Of a stretch of 64,000 bases of DNA, positions 40,561 to 50,892 are shown piece by piece. The notes beneath the pieces were generated by a model. That model saw nothing but the letters and a program-made list of their open reading frames with translations. It did no database searches and was not told where the DNA came from. The first letter of the stretch is position 1. Each line of letters starts with the position of its first letter. Origin of the DNA: Rhynchopus euleeides (lineage: Eukaryota > Euglenozoa > Diplonemea > Diplonemida > Diplonemidae); NCBI GenBank assembly GCA_963210315.1, contig OY723284.1, forward strand, positions 992,001 to 1,056,000, given 5' to 3'. Made by a program: the position numbers and the translations under genes.

Positions 40561-41821
40561 CACACACACACACCCGAATAGGAAGGGCGCGAGGGAGGCC
40601 CGCTCGCGCATCCCTGCAGACACAGCCCCAGGGCTCACCCTGTACTTTGACGGTGGTGCGCGCGACAATGGCACCCCCTTCGCCGTGGCGGGGGCAGGGG
40701 CGGTGCTATACCAAGACGGTTGCAAGGTTTCAGAGAAAGTACTCCCGCTGCTGAACGTGCGTAGCAACAACATTGCTGAGTACGAGGCGCTCCGTGCAGG
40801 TCTGCGCCTCCTCGAGAGGGGTGATGCCCCTGAGGGCCCAGTCACAGTGCGGGGCGACTCCCAGGTGGTGCTGCGCCAGCTCCAAGGGGACTCATTGTGC
40901 CGGGATGCCGCCCTCCGTCCTCTGTTCCTCAGCACGTCCCGGCTAGCTGCGGACCTCCAACCGAGGTTCACTCTCACATACGAGCATGTGAAGAGGGAAT
41001 CCAACACAGATGCTGATGCCCTCAGTAACGCCGCGATGGACGAGGCTGAAAGGCTGGGGGCCTCACGGCAGCAGCTCCAGCAGGACCTCACGGTGTTCCA
41101 GAGCAGTATCCTGGGGAAGGCTGCCTCGCTGAAGGGGCTCTGCAGCATGGTGACGAAAGTAGGCACTGGGCCCTGGCATTGCGGCCATGCTGCCAACTCA
41201 ACAGTCCTCACGGCGATCGGTGGATCTGTGGCGGCGGGCCTGTCGAGGAGGGCCCAGCTGAACCCTGCCACTGAGTCGGTGATGCGCAGCCTCCAAGCGC
41301 ACCTGGCTGTGCCAGCCCCCAGCCGGACGGATACAGTGTTCCATGATCGCGGAATGGCGTGGGCCGCTACCTTCGCTCCGCAGCCGCACTACCCTGAGGG
41401 TTGGCAGCAATCGGCCCAGCAGTGGGCGGCGCGTGGTCGGCAGGCCAACAGCCGGGTAGGGCGCCCATGGGAGCGGAGGGGCGCTGCCCCCCGAACTGCT
41501 CCCCCTGGTGCCAGGAGGAACGCAAAGGTGCTTGCCTGCAAGTTGCATTGGAAGCCCCGTTGCTCGGCATGCCAGAAGCGGCGCCTCCCGGAGGAGGTGT
41601 GCTGCCGCAACCACCACAAGGAGGGGGACGGGCTCCCGGTCACTATGGGCTTCTGCAAACGCCACAGCATGGACCGATGCGGTGACTGCTACAGCGATGG
41701 CAAAACACTACCACATTGCTGCCAAGCACACCACGCCGGCTATGCTGCACGCCCTCCTCCCCGGAGTGGCACTGAGTTGGCCCCACACTCTAACCCGAGT
41801 GGGGCCTCCGCTGTGACGTAG
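40556..41821 (+). CDS. RNase H-like protein with C-terminal Cys/His domain
   Basis: Open from 40556 to the stop at 41821. No ATG precedes the domain, so the true start is in an unseen exon or is lost. The RNase H fold begins at LYFDGGARDN (about 40640) and carries all four acidic residues of type I RNase H: D in YFDGG, E in NNIAEYEAL, D in VRGDSQVVL and D in NTDADALSN. Residues ~285-350 of the frame form a Cys/His-rich domain (C-x2-H-x-KPRC-x2-C, CCRNHH, CKRHSMDRCGDC, CCQAHH), homologous to one in the LINE frame at 19095-21981. It probably comes from a retroelement, perhaps the C-terminal part of a related LINE, or is domesticated. The frame is intact. Confidence 0.65.
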   Translation, partial: PHTHTHPNRKGAREARSRIPADTAPGLTLYFDGGARDNGTPFAVAGAGAVLYQDGCKVSEKVLPLLNVRSNNIAEYEALRAGLRLLERGDAPEGPVTVRGDSQVVLRQLQGDSLCRDAALRPLFLSTSRLAADLQPRFTLTYEHVKRESNTDADALSNAAMDEAERLGASRQQLQQDLTVFQSSILGKAASLKGLCSMVTKVGTGPWHCGHAANSTVLTAIGGSVAAGLSRRAQLNPATESVMRSLQAHLAVPAPSRTDTVFHDRGMAWAATFAPQPHYPEGWQQSAQQWAARGRQANSRVGRPWERRGAAPRTAPPGARRNAKVLACKLHWKPRCSACQKRRLPEEVCCRNHHKEGDGLPVTMGFCKRHSMDRCGDCYSDGKTLPHCCQAHHAGYAARPPPRSGTELAPHSNPSGASAVT

Positions 41822-41832
41822 AAATGGGCGGG

Positions 41833-41897
41833 GGTGGGCAATGATCCGCGCAGGATCTCCCCACACAAAACGTGGTCACCACACACACACACACACC
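41833..41897 (+). repeat. GGTGGGC box followed by CA repeats, copy 2
   Basis: GGGTGGGCAATGATCCGCGC, then GTGGTCACCACACACACAC. It is a diverged relative of 39344-39407, lying between the 3' ends of the convergent RNase H and WD40 genes. Confidence 0.5.
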
Positions 41898-41918
41898 CTG
41901 CCCTGCCCTGTCCACCCC

Positions 41919-44900
41919 TCAGGCCAGCGGCATGCCCAGCGGCGTCCTCCGCAGCTCCGCCAGCACCGCGCTGTGCGGCTGCAGGGGTGCCGGGGCCACG
42001 TCGATACCCCGGATCCCCAGCATCTTGAAGGGCGCCTGCTCGGGGTGGACACCCACGACACCCCTGCCCCGCAGGGGGGGCCGCCTGCGGCTACGCTGCC
42101 GGGAGGACGCGGCAGAGTCGGGCGTGGCACTGCGCGACACGGGCAGGCTGACAACGCCACCGCCACCACCACTGCCCCCTCCCCCTCCTCCTCCTCCGGC
42201 AGTCGCCCCGCAATACCAGTCGACCATCATCACCGGCATGGGCCCCCCAGTGGGCACCGGGGTCTGTGCACGCTGCTGCGTGGTGGTGGTGGTGGTGGTG
42301 GTGGTGGTGGTGCAGAGGGGCCGCACGTCTGGAGAGAGGCAGGACACCCCGCTCTGCGTGACAGCGTGCCACGGCATCAGGGGTGCCGCCTTCGCACGCG
42401 GGTTCCCCGTGGGGCTGGCACCGGGGGAGATGGGGGGCGACATGCCGCCAGGCGGGGGCTGCACGTCGACAAAGCAGGACAGCGACCGCACCCTCTCCGC
42501 AAAATCGGGAGCCAGCGAATGCGACGCGAGCGAATGCGCGGTGTCGCGGAAGGCATCGATGTTGCAGTCCGTCCTCCCCTGCCGGCAGTCCGGCTCCTCC
42601 TTGCCCCCCTCCAGAGGCAGCTGCTGGGCACCACCATCCTCCGCCGGACACACAATCCGGTAGTTTGTCGGCGCATGGTGCACCCTCCTACCCGCCGCCA
42701 CCACCTGCGGCAGCGGCTCGAGTGGGCTGCTGGGCTCTGCAGCGCCTGCCGGTGGCGCTGGGGGAGGTGGTGGTGGTGGTGGCGGTGGTGCTGTGGCGGC
42801 TTCGGCCACCGCAAGCCTCTCCTGCGTCCTCCGCTTGCTGAGCGCCGCGACCGTGTCGGTGCCACGGTGCCCCGCGTTGGGGCGGAGCTCCCGGTGCTGC
42901 AGCGCCGGCTTCAGGATGCGCGACTTCTGCTGCCAGAAGGGCCTCCGCGTCACGCCCCTCTTCTCATTCATCACCTGCAGGAGGTCCGTCCCCTCCCGGA
43001 TCGGCCTATTCGGGGGCCCCGACGCCACTGCTGAGAACGGCTCGCAAACCGGGTCAAACGACGTGTAATGGTGGAACTCCCCCAGGGGTGTGTGCACCGG
43101 CTGCATCGCCTGCTCAGCGGGCGACTTCAACCTCCTCTGGTTCAGCTTCTCCCTGAAGGGCTTCTTCAGTGGGATCGCGTCTGTTGCCGACACGGCGCAC
43201 ATCGAACCCAGCCTCGACATCAGGCGGCTCTTCCGCGCCACAGTGAGCCCACGGGAGGTGTCGGGGGAAAAATCCTCCGGGAGGTTAAGCGCTGTCACAG
43301 TCGTGTCCCCTGCGCGTGGCTCGAAGGGAACTGCCTCGTCTAAAATCCTAATATCACGGATCCTCGCAAGGTGGTCGTTGCACTGCAGGGTCCGGAAGGA
43401 CTGCTGCGTCAGTTTCACCCCGGCACCCTCCTGTGTGCTGGAGGGTTTCTTCAGCACCAGACTCGACATCCCCAATGCGGAATACCACGCATGCCTCGCA
43501 GACTCATCCCTGCCTGCCGAAGCCCTCCTGATGCTATCTTCAAAAGATACAAACGCGCGCGACTTCGGCTGCGCAGCACCCCCCATCCACCCACTCCCCG
43601 GCAGCGGTGCGACAGGGGAGAGGTCTGGGATGTACACCTCAGGGGCGCAGCTCCTGAGCCCACCCTGGGCACCCACAGCCTTGCGGCCTGTCAGCGCTGT
43701 GGAGGCGGGTGGGGCTGTGGAGGGGTCGTCAGAGGGGTTGGCGTGTTCCGCAAAGCGGATGATGGCGTCGGGGTGCGTCCGTTCCTCGTGTGAGATGTGG
43801 CGGAACTGGAGGACCGGGTCGCCCTGTGCGGAGCAGGCTGACTCGTAGTTTGGAGGGATGCTGTAGGTCTGCTTCTGGGATTGGTCGAACCCGCCGATGC
43901 AGTGGAGCCCAATCCCCCAGAGCTTCAGGCTCCTCTCGCTAACCGTCACGATGAACCTGTTAACCGGATCGACACTCATGAAGGTGATGGGCCCGACATG
44001 CGCATCGCGGGACGAAACCTCATCGATCCCCCCCGGGTCCAACCCATCCCCCCCCTCCGCCTCCGCCTCCGGCTCCTCCTCCCCCCTCGCCTCGGGCCCT
44101 TCCCCGCACTCCGACCCCCGCCGGCCGTCCGCACCCCCCCACGTGTCATACAGCCCACGCGGTGTCAGCAGAAGCGGCGCCTGCATGCCACCCCCCCCAC
44201 CGGGCGCTTCCACATCACCCAGGGTCCCACCCTCCCCACCCCGAGGGGTGTGGGGCACTGCTGCTGCCGCCTCGAGGTATAACGCGTTGTAGCGTATGCT
44301 CCCTCGCTTCCTTGGGGTATGCCCTGGCGCGGTCTCCAGGTGGGGTGGCGGGGGTGGGGGTGGCGGGGCCTGCTGGGCACCCCCAGTGCCAGACTCTGGG
44401 AAGGCTGCCTCGAGGTCGGAGAGGGAAGGGTAGAACGCATGCATCCTGTGGCGCTGGAGGAGGCGGTGCAGGGAGAAAGCGAGGAGGGTTCCGTCGGAAC
44501 AGCCGACGTAGAGCATTGACTTGGGCCAATACCAGCCTAGGGAGGTTGGAGCTCGGCGTTCGGTGCCGAGGCAGTGCTGTGCGATGATCTCGAAGGCCTT
44601 TGGGTGGGGAGGCAGGCTCCACACCACCAGGCATCCATTCGCATCGATGGAGACAAGGCACGGGACACCCGTGAGGAACTGGAGGAGGACGATATCCACC
44701 ATGCCTGCCCCGGGCTTGAGCTGGGTCAGCGCGTTGAATTCGTCGTTTCGCCTCACCTTCGCTTCCCAGATGGTGATGAATCCGGCGCGGTCCCCCACAG
44801 CAATCCTGTTGAGCACATCAGAGAATGCGACAGACCGGGCCTCATAGGGGTTGAAGCAGCGTGGGTCGATGTTTAGGGAACCCTGGACAACGCCATCAGA

Positions 44901-46607
44901 GCCGGAGTCGGAGTAGGTCTGCACTGTGTTGTCCCAACGGAGGACGATTATGAACCACCTGCCTGTGCCGTAGACGATGGAGTGGACCTCTGCGCCTTCA
45001 GAGGAGATGGTGGCGAGCAGGACGCCTGAGGAGGAGTTGTGCTGCGTCACCTGCCCCTCCGTTGTCCCGATGTAGAGACGGCGGCCCGTCTCGGAGGCGG
45101 CGAGGGCGGAGATGGTGTTGGACACAGCATTCTCGTGGAGCATCAGCAGCTTCCCGGTGTAGACATCCCAGGTCTTGACGGTGGTGTTGGAGGCGGTGGT
45201 GAGGACGCCCCGGACGCAGTCGTGGCAGATTGCGGTGATGGGGAAATCGTCCGCTGTGGTTTTCTCAGGTGTCACGGAAGCGCCGTAGTCAAACAGGGCG
45301 GATGTGGTGTTCGAGAGTGCGACGAGTCGCTTCGTCTCATCGTCGTAGCATATGGAGTGCCACCGCTTCGCATGCCGGGGTGCGGGGAGGGAGTCGCATT
45401 TGATGGTCTGGGTTGGCTGCCAGTTCCGTGCGTTCCACACCTTCATCACGCCGCTCGCATCCAGCGTGATGACATGGGGGACTGCCTGCGACGCTGCAAC
45501 ATCCACCACCGGAGCGACGTGGGGCGACATCGGGTCACGCAGGGTAAACGGGATGGACACCGTGTGCTGGACAAGCCACATCCGTGCCTCTGTCTCAAAC
45601 CCACACGTCACGACAAACTGGGTTCCGTCATCCCCCACCTGCAGCAACGCCATGCGTGTGATGCCAGGGCCACCCCGCTTTGTCAGGACGAACAGAATCT
45701 GCCCTACATCGTTGCATATCGCAACTGTCCCATCGAGGCTCGACGACACAATGCAGCCGTCACCTAACGATAGAATCTCTGTCACTCCATCGGAATGCGG
45801 CGTGACAGAAAAGACAACGGCAGGCTCTGACGAGCTATCCTTCACAAATGAAGATGCCTGGAGCGCGCGGATCGCACCACTCCGAGCCCCTGTGAAAAGA
45901 ACGCCTGACTTTGCGGCGTATCTCAAGCTGAGACACGACTCGGGAGTGCGGAGAAGCCGCCTCTGCTTGCAGGAACGCCACGTCTCATACACCCGCAGAG
46001 TGAGGTCGGTGCAGGACACCACCACCAGGTGGAAGTCAGACAGATACTCTGCACAGAGCGACGCGACCTTCTCACCTGTTGACTTAAACCTCAGCGAGGC
46101 CTGGAGCGGCTCGCCAGGCTTGAAGTTGCTGAAGTCCACCGTCTCACAGGCAGGCCCCACCATGAGGTAGCGCCCTTTGCAGAGGGATGGGCGGCAGGTG
46201 TGAGGGCCGTCGTCGTTCAGAGCTGAGCTGCCCACATAGCTGTATCCCTTCATCAGCTCTGTGTAGTCAGATGCGCGCCCCAGCATGGTGGTGTCGATGA
46301 GGAAGGTCATGATGTCATCCCATGTGACGCGGCCCTTCCCTCTGCAGTCGATGTTGTTGTAAAGCTGGAGGAGGCGTCTGTCCAGGTCATCCGTGTCTGC
46401 TGCCAAGGCAGACCCGTCGTACCCACGCCTGTTGCAGATGAACCCACCGAACACCTCGCGGAATGTGCTGCAGTCGACATCGCGTGGCGCGGCCCGAGCC
46501 GTATCCTCCCTCAACTGCGCAAAGTTGCTGCTGAGGAGCTGCAGCACGTCGATTGCAAAATCCCGCTCGCTCCTCCCCAACCCCTCCCCGCGGGGCCCTG
46601 CGGGCAT
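41919..46607 (-). CDS. EF-hand + WD40 repeat protein, WDR49/WDR64-like
   Basis: ATG at 46607 to stop at 41919: 1562 residues with no visible intron. Residues ~80-115 form an EF-hand-like segment (YNNIDCRGKGRVTWDDIMTF). From about 140 to 780 there are at least eight WD40-type repeats (for example ISTVCNDVG-like, VTCGFETEARMW, LTTASNTTVKTWDVYTGKLL, IAVGDRAGFITIWEAKV, YVGCSDGTLLAFSLH). One more repeat, ITFMSVDPVNRFIVTVSERS, lies after a proline/glycine-rich linker. The C-terminal ~550 residues are basic and proline-rich, including a run of prolines and histidines encoded by CCA/CAC repeats. EF-hand followed by two WD40 propellers is the layout of WDR49/WDR64/WDY proteins, often linked to cilia; the link to cilia here is inference. 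Confidence 0.8.
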   Translation of the reverse strand: MPAGPRGEGLGRSERDFAIDVLQLLSSNFAQLREDTARAAPRDVDCSTFREVFGGFICNRRGYDGSALAADTDDLDRRLLQLYNNIDCRGKGRVTWDDIMTFLIDTTMLGRASDYTELMKGYSYVGSSALNDDGPHTCRPSLCKGRYLMVGPACETVDFSNFKPGEPLQASLRFKSTGEKVASLCAEYLSDFHLVVVSCTDLTLRVYETWRSCKQRRLLRTPESCLSLRYAAKSGVLFTGARSGAIRALQASSFVKDSSSEPAVVFSVTPHSDGVTEILSLGDGCIVSSSLDGTVAICNDVGQILFVLTKRGGPGITRMALLQVGDDGTQFVVTCGFETEARMWLVQHTVSIPFTLRDPMSPHVAPVVDVAASQAVPHVITLDASGVMKVWNARNWQPTQTIKCDSLPAPRHAKRWHSICYDDETKRLVALSNTTSALFDYGASVTPEKTTADDFPITAICHDCVRGVLTTASNTTVKTWDVYTGKLLMLHENAVSNTISALAASETGRRLYIGTTEGQVTQHNSSSGVLLATISSEGAEVHSIVYGTGRWFIIVLRWDNTVQTYSDSGSDGVVQGSLNIDPRCFNPYEARSVAFSDVLNRIAVGDRAGFITIWEAKVRRNDEFNALTQLKPGAGMVDIVLLQFLTGVPCLVSIDANGCLVVWSLPPHPKAFEIIAQHCLGTERRAPTSLGWYWPKSMLYVGCSDGTLLAFSLHRLLQRHRMHAFYPSLSDLEAAFPESGTGGAQQAPPPPPPPPHLETAPGHTPRKRGSIRYNALYLEAAAAVPHTPRGGEGGTLGDVEAPGGGGGMQAPLLLTPRGLYDTWGGADGRRGSECGEGPEARGEEEPEAEAEGGDGLDPGGIDEVSSRDAHVGPITFMSVDPVNRFIVTVSERSLKLWGIGLHCIGGFDQSQKQTYSIPPNYESACSAQGDPVLQFRHISHEERTHPDAIIRFAEHANPSDDPSTAPPASTALTGRKAVGAQGGLRSCAPEVYIPDLSPVAPLPGSGWMGGAAQPKSRAFVSFEDSIRRASAGRDESARHAWYSALGMSSLVLKKPSSTQEGAGVKLTQQSFRTLQCNDHLARIRDIRILDEAVPFEPRAGDTTVTALNLPEDFSPDTSRGLTVARKSRLMSRLGSMCAVSATDAIPLKKPFREKLNQRRLKSPAEQAMQPVHTPLGEFHHYTSFDPVCEPFSAVASGPPNRPIREGTDLLQVMNEKRGVTRRPFWQQKSRILKPALQHRELRPNAGHRGTDTVAALSKRRTQERLAVAEAATAPPPPPPPPPPAPPAGAAEPSSPLEPLPQVVAAGRRVHHAPTNYRIVCPAEDGGAQQLPLEGGKEEPDCRQGRTDCNIDAFRDTAHSLASHSLAPDFAERVRSLSCFVDVQPPPGGMSPPISPGASPTGNPRAKAAPLMPWHAVTQSGVSCLSPDVRPLCTTTTTTTTTTTQQRAQTPVPTGGPMPVMMVDWYCGATAGGGGGGGGSGGGGGVVSLPVSRSATPDSAASSRQRSRRRPPLRGRGVVGVHPEQAPFKMLGIRGIDVAPAPLQPHSAVLAELRRTPLGMPLA

Positions 46608-47701
46608 GGCAGCACCCTGCCTGGGGCGTACCCCCTATGGCACGCTGTCAAGTGTTAGAGAGCGAGCAGAGTCCCAAGCAGGGGATGTCAAACAACGCGG
46701 CCTCCCAACGGAGGCAGGGAGGGGTGGCTGGCACCCTCCCGGCAGGCGCAGGGTGGCATCGCCTGGCCAGGGGAGGGGAGGGGAGGGGGGGGTAGCGACG
46801 TCAAAGAAAGGCAAAGCACAGAAGCTGACGGGGGAGAGGGGATGGAGGACAGGGCTCTACGGTGCCTCCCGATGTCAGCCCTCTGGGGTTGAGCGGTGTG
46901 TGTGGTGGGGGATGGCCTTTTGGGAAATGTGTGGCGCTCCCTGTGGATGATGCCTGTGGCATGGGTGTGTGGTGCGGTGTGGTCTGCACTTCACGACATG
47001 CGAAGGGAAGGGTTGGGAGAGGGGAGTGAAGCGGAGAAACATAAGGTCCGGAGAGCGAGGTGGGGTGCGCGAGCTCCCAGGCTCCATAGGGGGCCTTGTG
47101 TCGGGGCAGCGGGTGCCCAGCCTTGCACCTTGCTGCTCCCCTGAGGCAACACCCCCTCCTCCCCCAGGCGGGAAGGGGGGGGTGGGATAGATGGCGAATG
47201 GTATACTTTTTCTTTGTTTCGTTCAATTCAAAACCCCCTCCCTCCCCCCACCCCACCCCACCCCACACACAAACATGGTGGGCTAGGATACGTGCAGGGC
47301 CAACCACCCTAAAAGTGGTCAACACGCACACACAAACCTACTTCGTTGCTACCTCCCTGACTCGCTGCAGACTGTGCGACACACACACACACACACGCGA
47401 ATCTTTTCGAAGCAGTGTTGAACGCACAGAGCACCCTGCTCTTAATGCGATTTCCACTGTACCACACATACGTCAGGGGGGGTTAGGGGCTGAGAGGCTG
47501 AGAGGATGAGAGACAGAGAGAGATCCAACAACCAGCCAGGCACGCGCATCTTCTGCTCGGAAGGGGGAGGGGGGGCAAGGGAGGGAGCATGGATAATACC
47601 CACATCGGCAGAAGCAGCCGTCCCGGCTGTTGCGTTGTGTTCGGGGGATATTTGTTCGCGGGACGAAAGTTTCCCCCCCTCCCCTCCCCCCCGCCACCCA
47701 A
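46608..47701. other. Intergenic, between WD40 gene and VPS36
   Basis: G/A-rich upstream region of the WD40 gene with a GGGGAGGGGAGGGGAGGG tract near 46770-46790. The GGTGGGCTAGGA/CA repeat lies at 47273-47334 and another CA tract near 47380-47400. No gene is seen. Confidence 0.5.
47273..47334 (+). repeat. GGTGGGCTAGGA box followed by CA repeats, copy 3
   Basis: GGTGGGCTAGGATACGTGCA, then GGGCCAACCACCC and CA repeats. Closest to the copy at 39344-39407. Confidence 0.6.
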
Positions 47702-49665
47702 TCACAGAGGATGGCAAAAAATGTTTCTGTGGAAGGACACGCCATCGGGGTGCTGGGCATCGCGGCACACAATGCCCCGCCCCTCTGCATCATCGAGGAT
47801 CTCGTGCGCAACACGCGCGCTGACCTTCAGCGCCGTGGCCAGCCCCAACGGGGTCAGACACTCCGCAGAGCTCGGCAGCAGGGAGAGCAGCTTTGAGTCC
47901 CCTGCCACGTTGTCCAACCGGAGGAGGTGTGTGGACCCCACCTCCATGAAGTTGATGTTCGACCCGGGGAGAGTGCGTAGCTTCTCACACGCTCGCCACA
48001 TGTCATCTGGTGAGATGAGGTCCGTGCCACGGGCCAGGTTGTAAAGGCAGAAGGCATCGAGGATGGACATCGTCCCGGTCTGCCGCTCCAGAGGTGCCTG
48101 CAGGAAGTCGAGGAGCTGCTTAGCCAACTCCGTCGTGTAGCTCCCCCCGTGGCCCACGGTGCCCCGCGTCACCACAGAGGTCAGCCCCATCTCTGAGATC
48201 ATGTTGTTCAGCTCTGCCTGGCTGCGCTCGATCTCATCCTAGGAGTGGGCAGGCAGGGTGCGTGTGTGGGGGGGACAGCAGGCAGAGGGGAGAGGGGAGG
48301 ATTCTTGCAGAACACAACAAGCAATGCCTCCCCCCCTGATTCGATAAAATCGATGTTGCCATACCTGCTCTTCCCGAGGCGCGCCTCTGACGCCCTGTGC
48401 TATCTTGGACTGGAGCTGGGTGACCATCTGTGATATGTCCTCAGCCATCACCATTAGCGCGTCGATGTCCTGCATTGCGTCCTGTGGTTTCGCGTGATTT
48501 GTGTGATGTATAATAACAGTGTGGGTGAGGCAAATCAGCCTGTCAGAGAACTCTTGGGGAGGGAGTGGGGGGGGGGGGGGGGGGTATTGAAATGGAAGTA
48601 GAAGGAAGCACTCAGCAGAGGGCGAGGGTGGATTCTGTACTCCCTCCCCCAGCCCCACTCGGGGGGGGGGGGGGGGGGGGCCAAACCCAGAGGGGACAGG
48701 CATACCGACATCTTCGCAGCTTCTGTGGCATCCTGTTTGTCCAGCTTTGTCACGATCCCGCTGATCCCCCCGAGCTGCGGCGCGCCGGGAGATTTTCCCT
48801 GGGGAGGTGGGCGACCCTTGGCCGCAGGCACCAGGACCAGCCCGTGCACCGAGAGTGGGGGTGGCGCCTCTTCGAGCTGCACAAGGTTTGGCGCGATGGA
48901 GAGGACGTTGTCACCCGCCTCTAAGACAACTATCGTCGACACCTCCGCACTGCCAGGGGCAAGCTCCAAGCGTGCGGATGCGTTGGTGTTAGCCCGCACA
49001 GAGATGGACTGCTTCCGCTCAGATGAGCTGAAGGAGAACTGCAGGTCGTAGAGGCCGCCCACAGCTTTGAAACGAAAAACCGCCTTCGCAAGCGGACCCC
49101 CTCCGAGCCCTTTCAGCACGGCAACCGCGCCGTGTGTGGTGTTGGCTTCTGTCACGACATGGACACCCCCCTCCTGCGAGCACTGGTCAGGATGCAGTTT
49201 GAGCTTCTCCGCCTTCACAGGCTCCACAGGCGCTGGGGCCAGGACGTCGTAGTCAGAGATGGGCTTGGCAACCCATGCCTGCTTCTTGCCTGTGGCCCCC
49301 AGGCTGCTGCAGAAGGCGTCCATTCCATACTTCCGAAAGGACATCTTGAAGTATTTGATGGGCTTCTCTGCAAGGTATACAAAGAGCTTTGGGTGGGAAA
49401 GCGGGCCGAGCCCAAACCACCGCCGAACCGAACCCAGGTTGATCTTCGTGAGGGGCGCATAGATGCCGCGCATCAGCTTCAGGTCGTCATCAACCCATAC
49501 GAGGCGGTGGGTTGTGAGGTAAAGTGTCCCACTCTCATAGGAGCTGCGGGTCTCCCCATCGTAGAAGCCGACGCCCTGCTGCTGCAGCACCTCGACCTCT
49601 CCGGTGCAGTATGAAGGGCGCCCAGAGGGCGTGATCTTCGTTTTCAGAGGGCAGAAGGCTTCCAT
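47702..49665 (-). CDS. VPS36: ESCRT-II subunit VPS36
   Basis: Three exons: 49665-48706, 48481-48365 and 48238-47702. All introns are GT-AG and all junctions phase 0, giving 537 residues. Exon 1 encodes a GLUE domain (TGEVEVLQQQGVGFYDGE, then GTLYLTTHRLVWVDD) that binds phosphoinositide/ubiquitin in the family. A ~170-residue beta-rich and proline-rich segment follows that the human protein lacks. Exon 2 encodes DAMQDIDALMVMAEDISQMV, the helix preceding the EAP30 domain. Exon 3 encodes the winged-helix EAP30 region (TELAKQLLDFLQAPLERQTG, MSILDAFCLYNLARGTDLIS). VPS36 joins VPS22 and VPS25 in ESCRT-II on endosomes to sort ubiquitinated cargo. Intron 1 contains G/C homopolymers and a piece of the GAAATAGAAGTAGAAGG repeat. 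Confidence 0.88.
48577..48616 (+). repeat. Truncated GAAATAGAAGTAGAAGG repeat in VPS36 intron 1
   Basis: A G run followed by TATTGAAATGGAAGTAGAAG and GAAGCACTCAG, after which similarity stops. It lies wholly inside intron 1 (48482-48705), antisense to the gene. Confidence 0.6.
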
Positions 49666-50386
49666 CCTATGGCATGTACACTGTGGGCAGCCGGGCGGCC
49701 GTGTGTATCCCTGGAGTGGTGTGGATGGAGTACAACTTGCAGTCAGCAAGTGAGCACCGATAAATCCAACTGGGGGGGTTTGATCGTCGAGAGGGAACTG
49801 GGGGGGGGTATTGAAATAGAAGTAGAAGGGAGTACAAGGATGATCACCCTTTACTCGTTATGCAGGTTGTGTCTGAGATTCAGTGTTTTATCTGGCATGT
49901 GTTGTTGTGCCGTTGTACTGTGTAGACAACAGTAGGCATTGTTCGGCGTGAATAAACACTCCGTGGTCCACACGAAATATGGCGTCAAGGCATACACAGG
50001 GTGAAGTGGCAACGGGGGTCCTGGGGGTGCAAGTATGGCAACGGCAGCTCCATGTCAGCAACGCACCGGGTTGAGTCGACCTGGGTTAGCGGGCAAGAAG
50101 AGGTAGGATTAGGAATAGCACAGGGTTCCTGTGTGCAAACAGAGAAACAGAGTGCCCTCAAGATTAGGAGATTTACTCGATTCGCTGTGAAAACAATAAG
50201 ATCACGTTGGGAACTCGGCTGTCGCATCTTGTAGTTAAAATATTTGGACCGCAGTCTGACTCGTCGGAGGGCGACGACCACGTCGTGCAATAAAATGTAC
50301 ATTTTCTATGGGTCACACCCATGGGTTTGGAATCCTCATGTTTTCGCAAAATGTTGAGAACCCAGCAGCATGGCACCCAGAATGCA
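49666..50386. other. Upstream region of VPS36
   Basis: Contains the repeat at 49800-49900 and ordinary sequence. No gene is supported. A TATA-less region precedes the VPS36 start. Confidence 0.45.
49800..49900 (+). repeat. GAAATAGAAGTAGAAGG dispersed repeat
   Basis: After a G run: TATTGAAATAGAAGTAGAAG, ACAAGGATGATC, CCTTTACTCGTTATGCAGG and TTGTGTCTGAGATTCAGTG. The YTTYACTCGTTMTGCAG/G part looks like a 3' splice site and recurs in each copy (38.8, 49.9 and 54.8 kb). Confidence 0.6.
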
Positions 50387-50393
50387 GTGCACG

Positions 50394-50809
50394 CAGTGAT
50401 CTGAGTAGGTACCGTACCAGGTACTACCCCCCGGTACCCCCCGGGACTTCGAAAATCCAGACTTGGGTCCCAGCCCAAAAATTTTCAGAAATTAGGAATT
50501 TCCGGATCAATTCCGGCCAGTAGTGTGGTCATTTTGCTCTGGGAGATGAGTTTGGTTGGTCGCAAATTTTTTTTGACCTCAGGTTCGAAGTACCCCCCCT
50601 CCATTTTTCATTTTGGGCTGGTCCACGTTTCCTAAGGAAAATCGAAAAAAATTGATTGGCCAAAAACTCATCTCCCAGAGCAAAGTGACCCCACCACAGC
50701 TCTGAAAAACGCCGGAAATGCAAATTTCGCGAAACTGAAAACGACCATTTTGGGGGTACCAGGGGGTACTACCCCCCGGTACCTGGTACGGTACCTACTC
50801 AGATCACTG
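50394..50809. mobile_element. hAT-like miniature element
   Basis: Long terminal inverted repeats starting CAGTGATCTGAGTAGG, followed by GTACCAGGTACTACCCCCCG and the same inverted. The flanks are GTGCACG (50387-50393 and 50810-50816). A second, inner inverted pair (CTCTGGGAGATGAGTTT near 50539 and its complement near 50665) suggests a nested insertion. 416 bp, no gene. Confidence 0.75.
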
Positions 50810-50892
50810 GTGCACGGCACACACCCTGAACCACACCCTGTGATGCTGAGGCAGGCCCGAAACATGAGATCTGAAATAAGGTGGAAGAATAC

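Noticed and set aside
42377-44661. Several open frames of 130-400 codons on the plus strand opposite the WD40 gene
   Set aside because: They are shadows of GC-rich coding sequence. Only the minus frame shows WD40 and EF-hand motifs.
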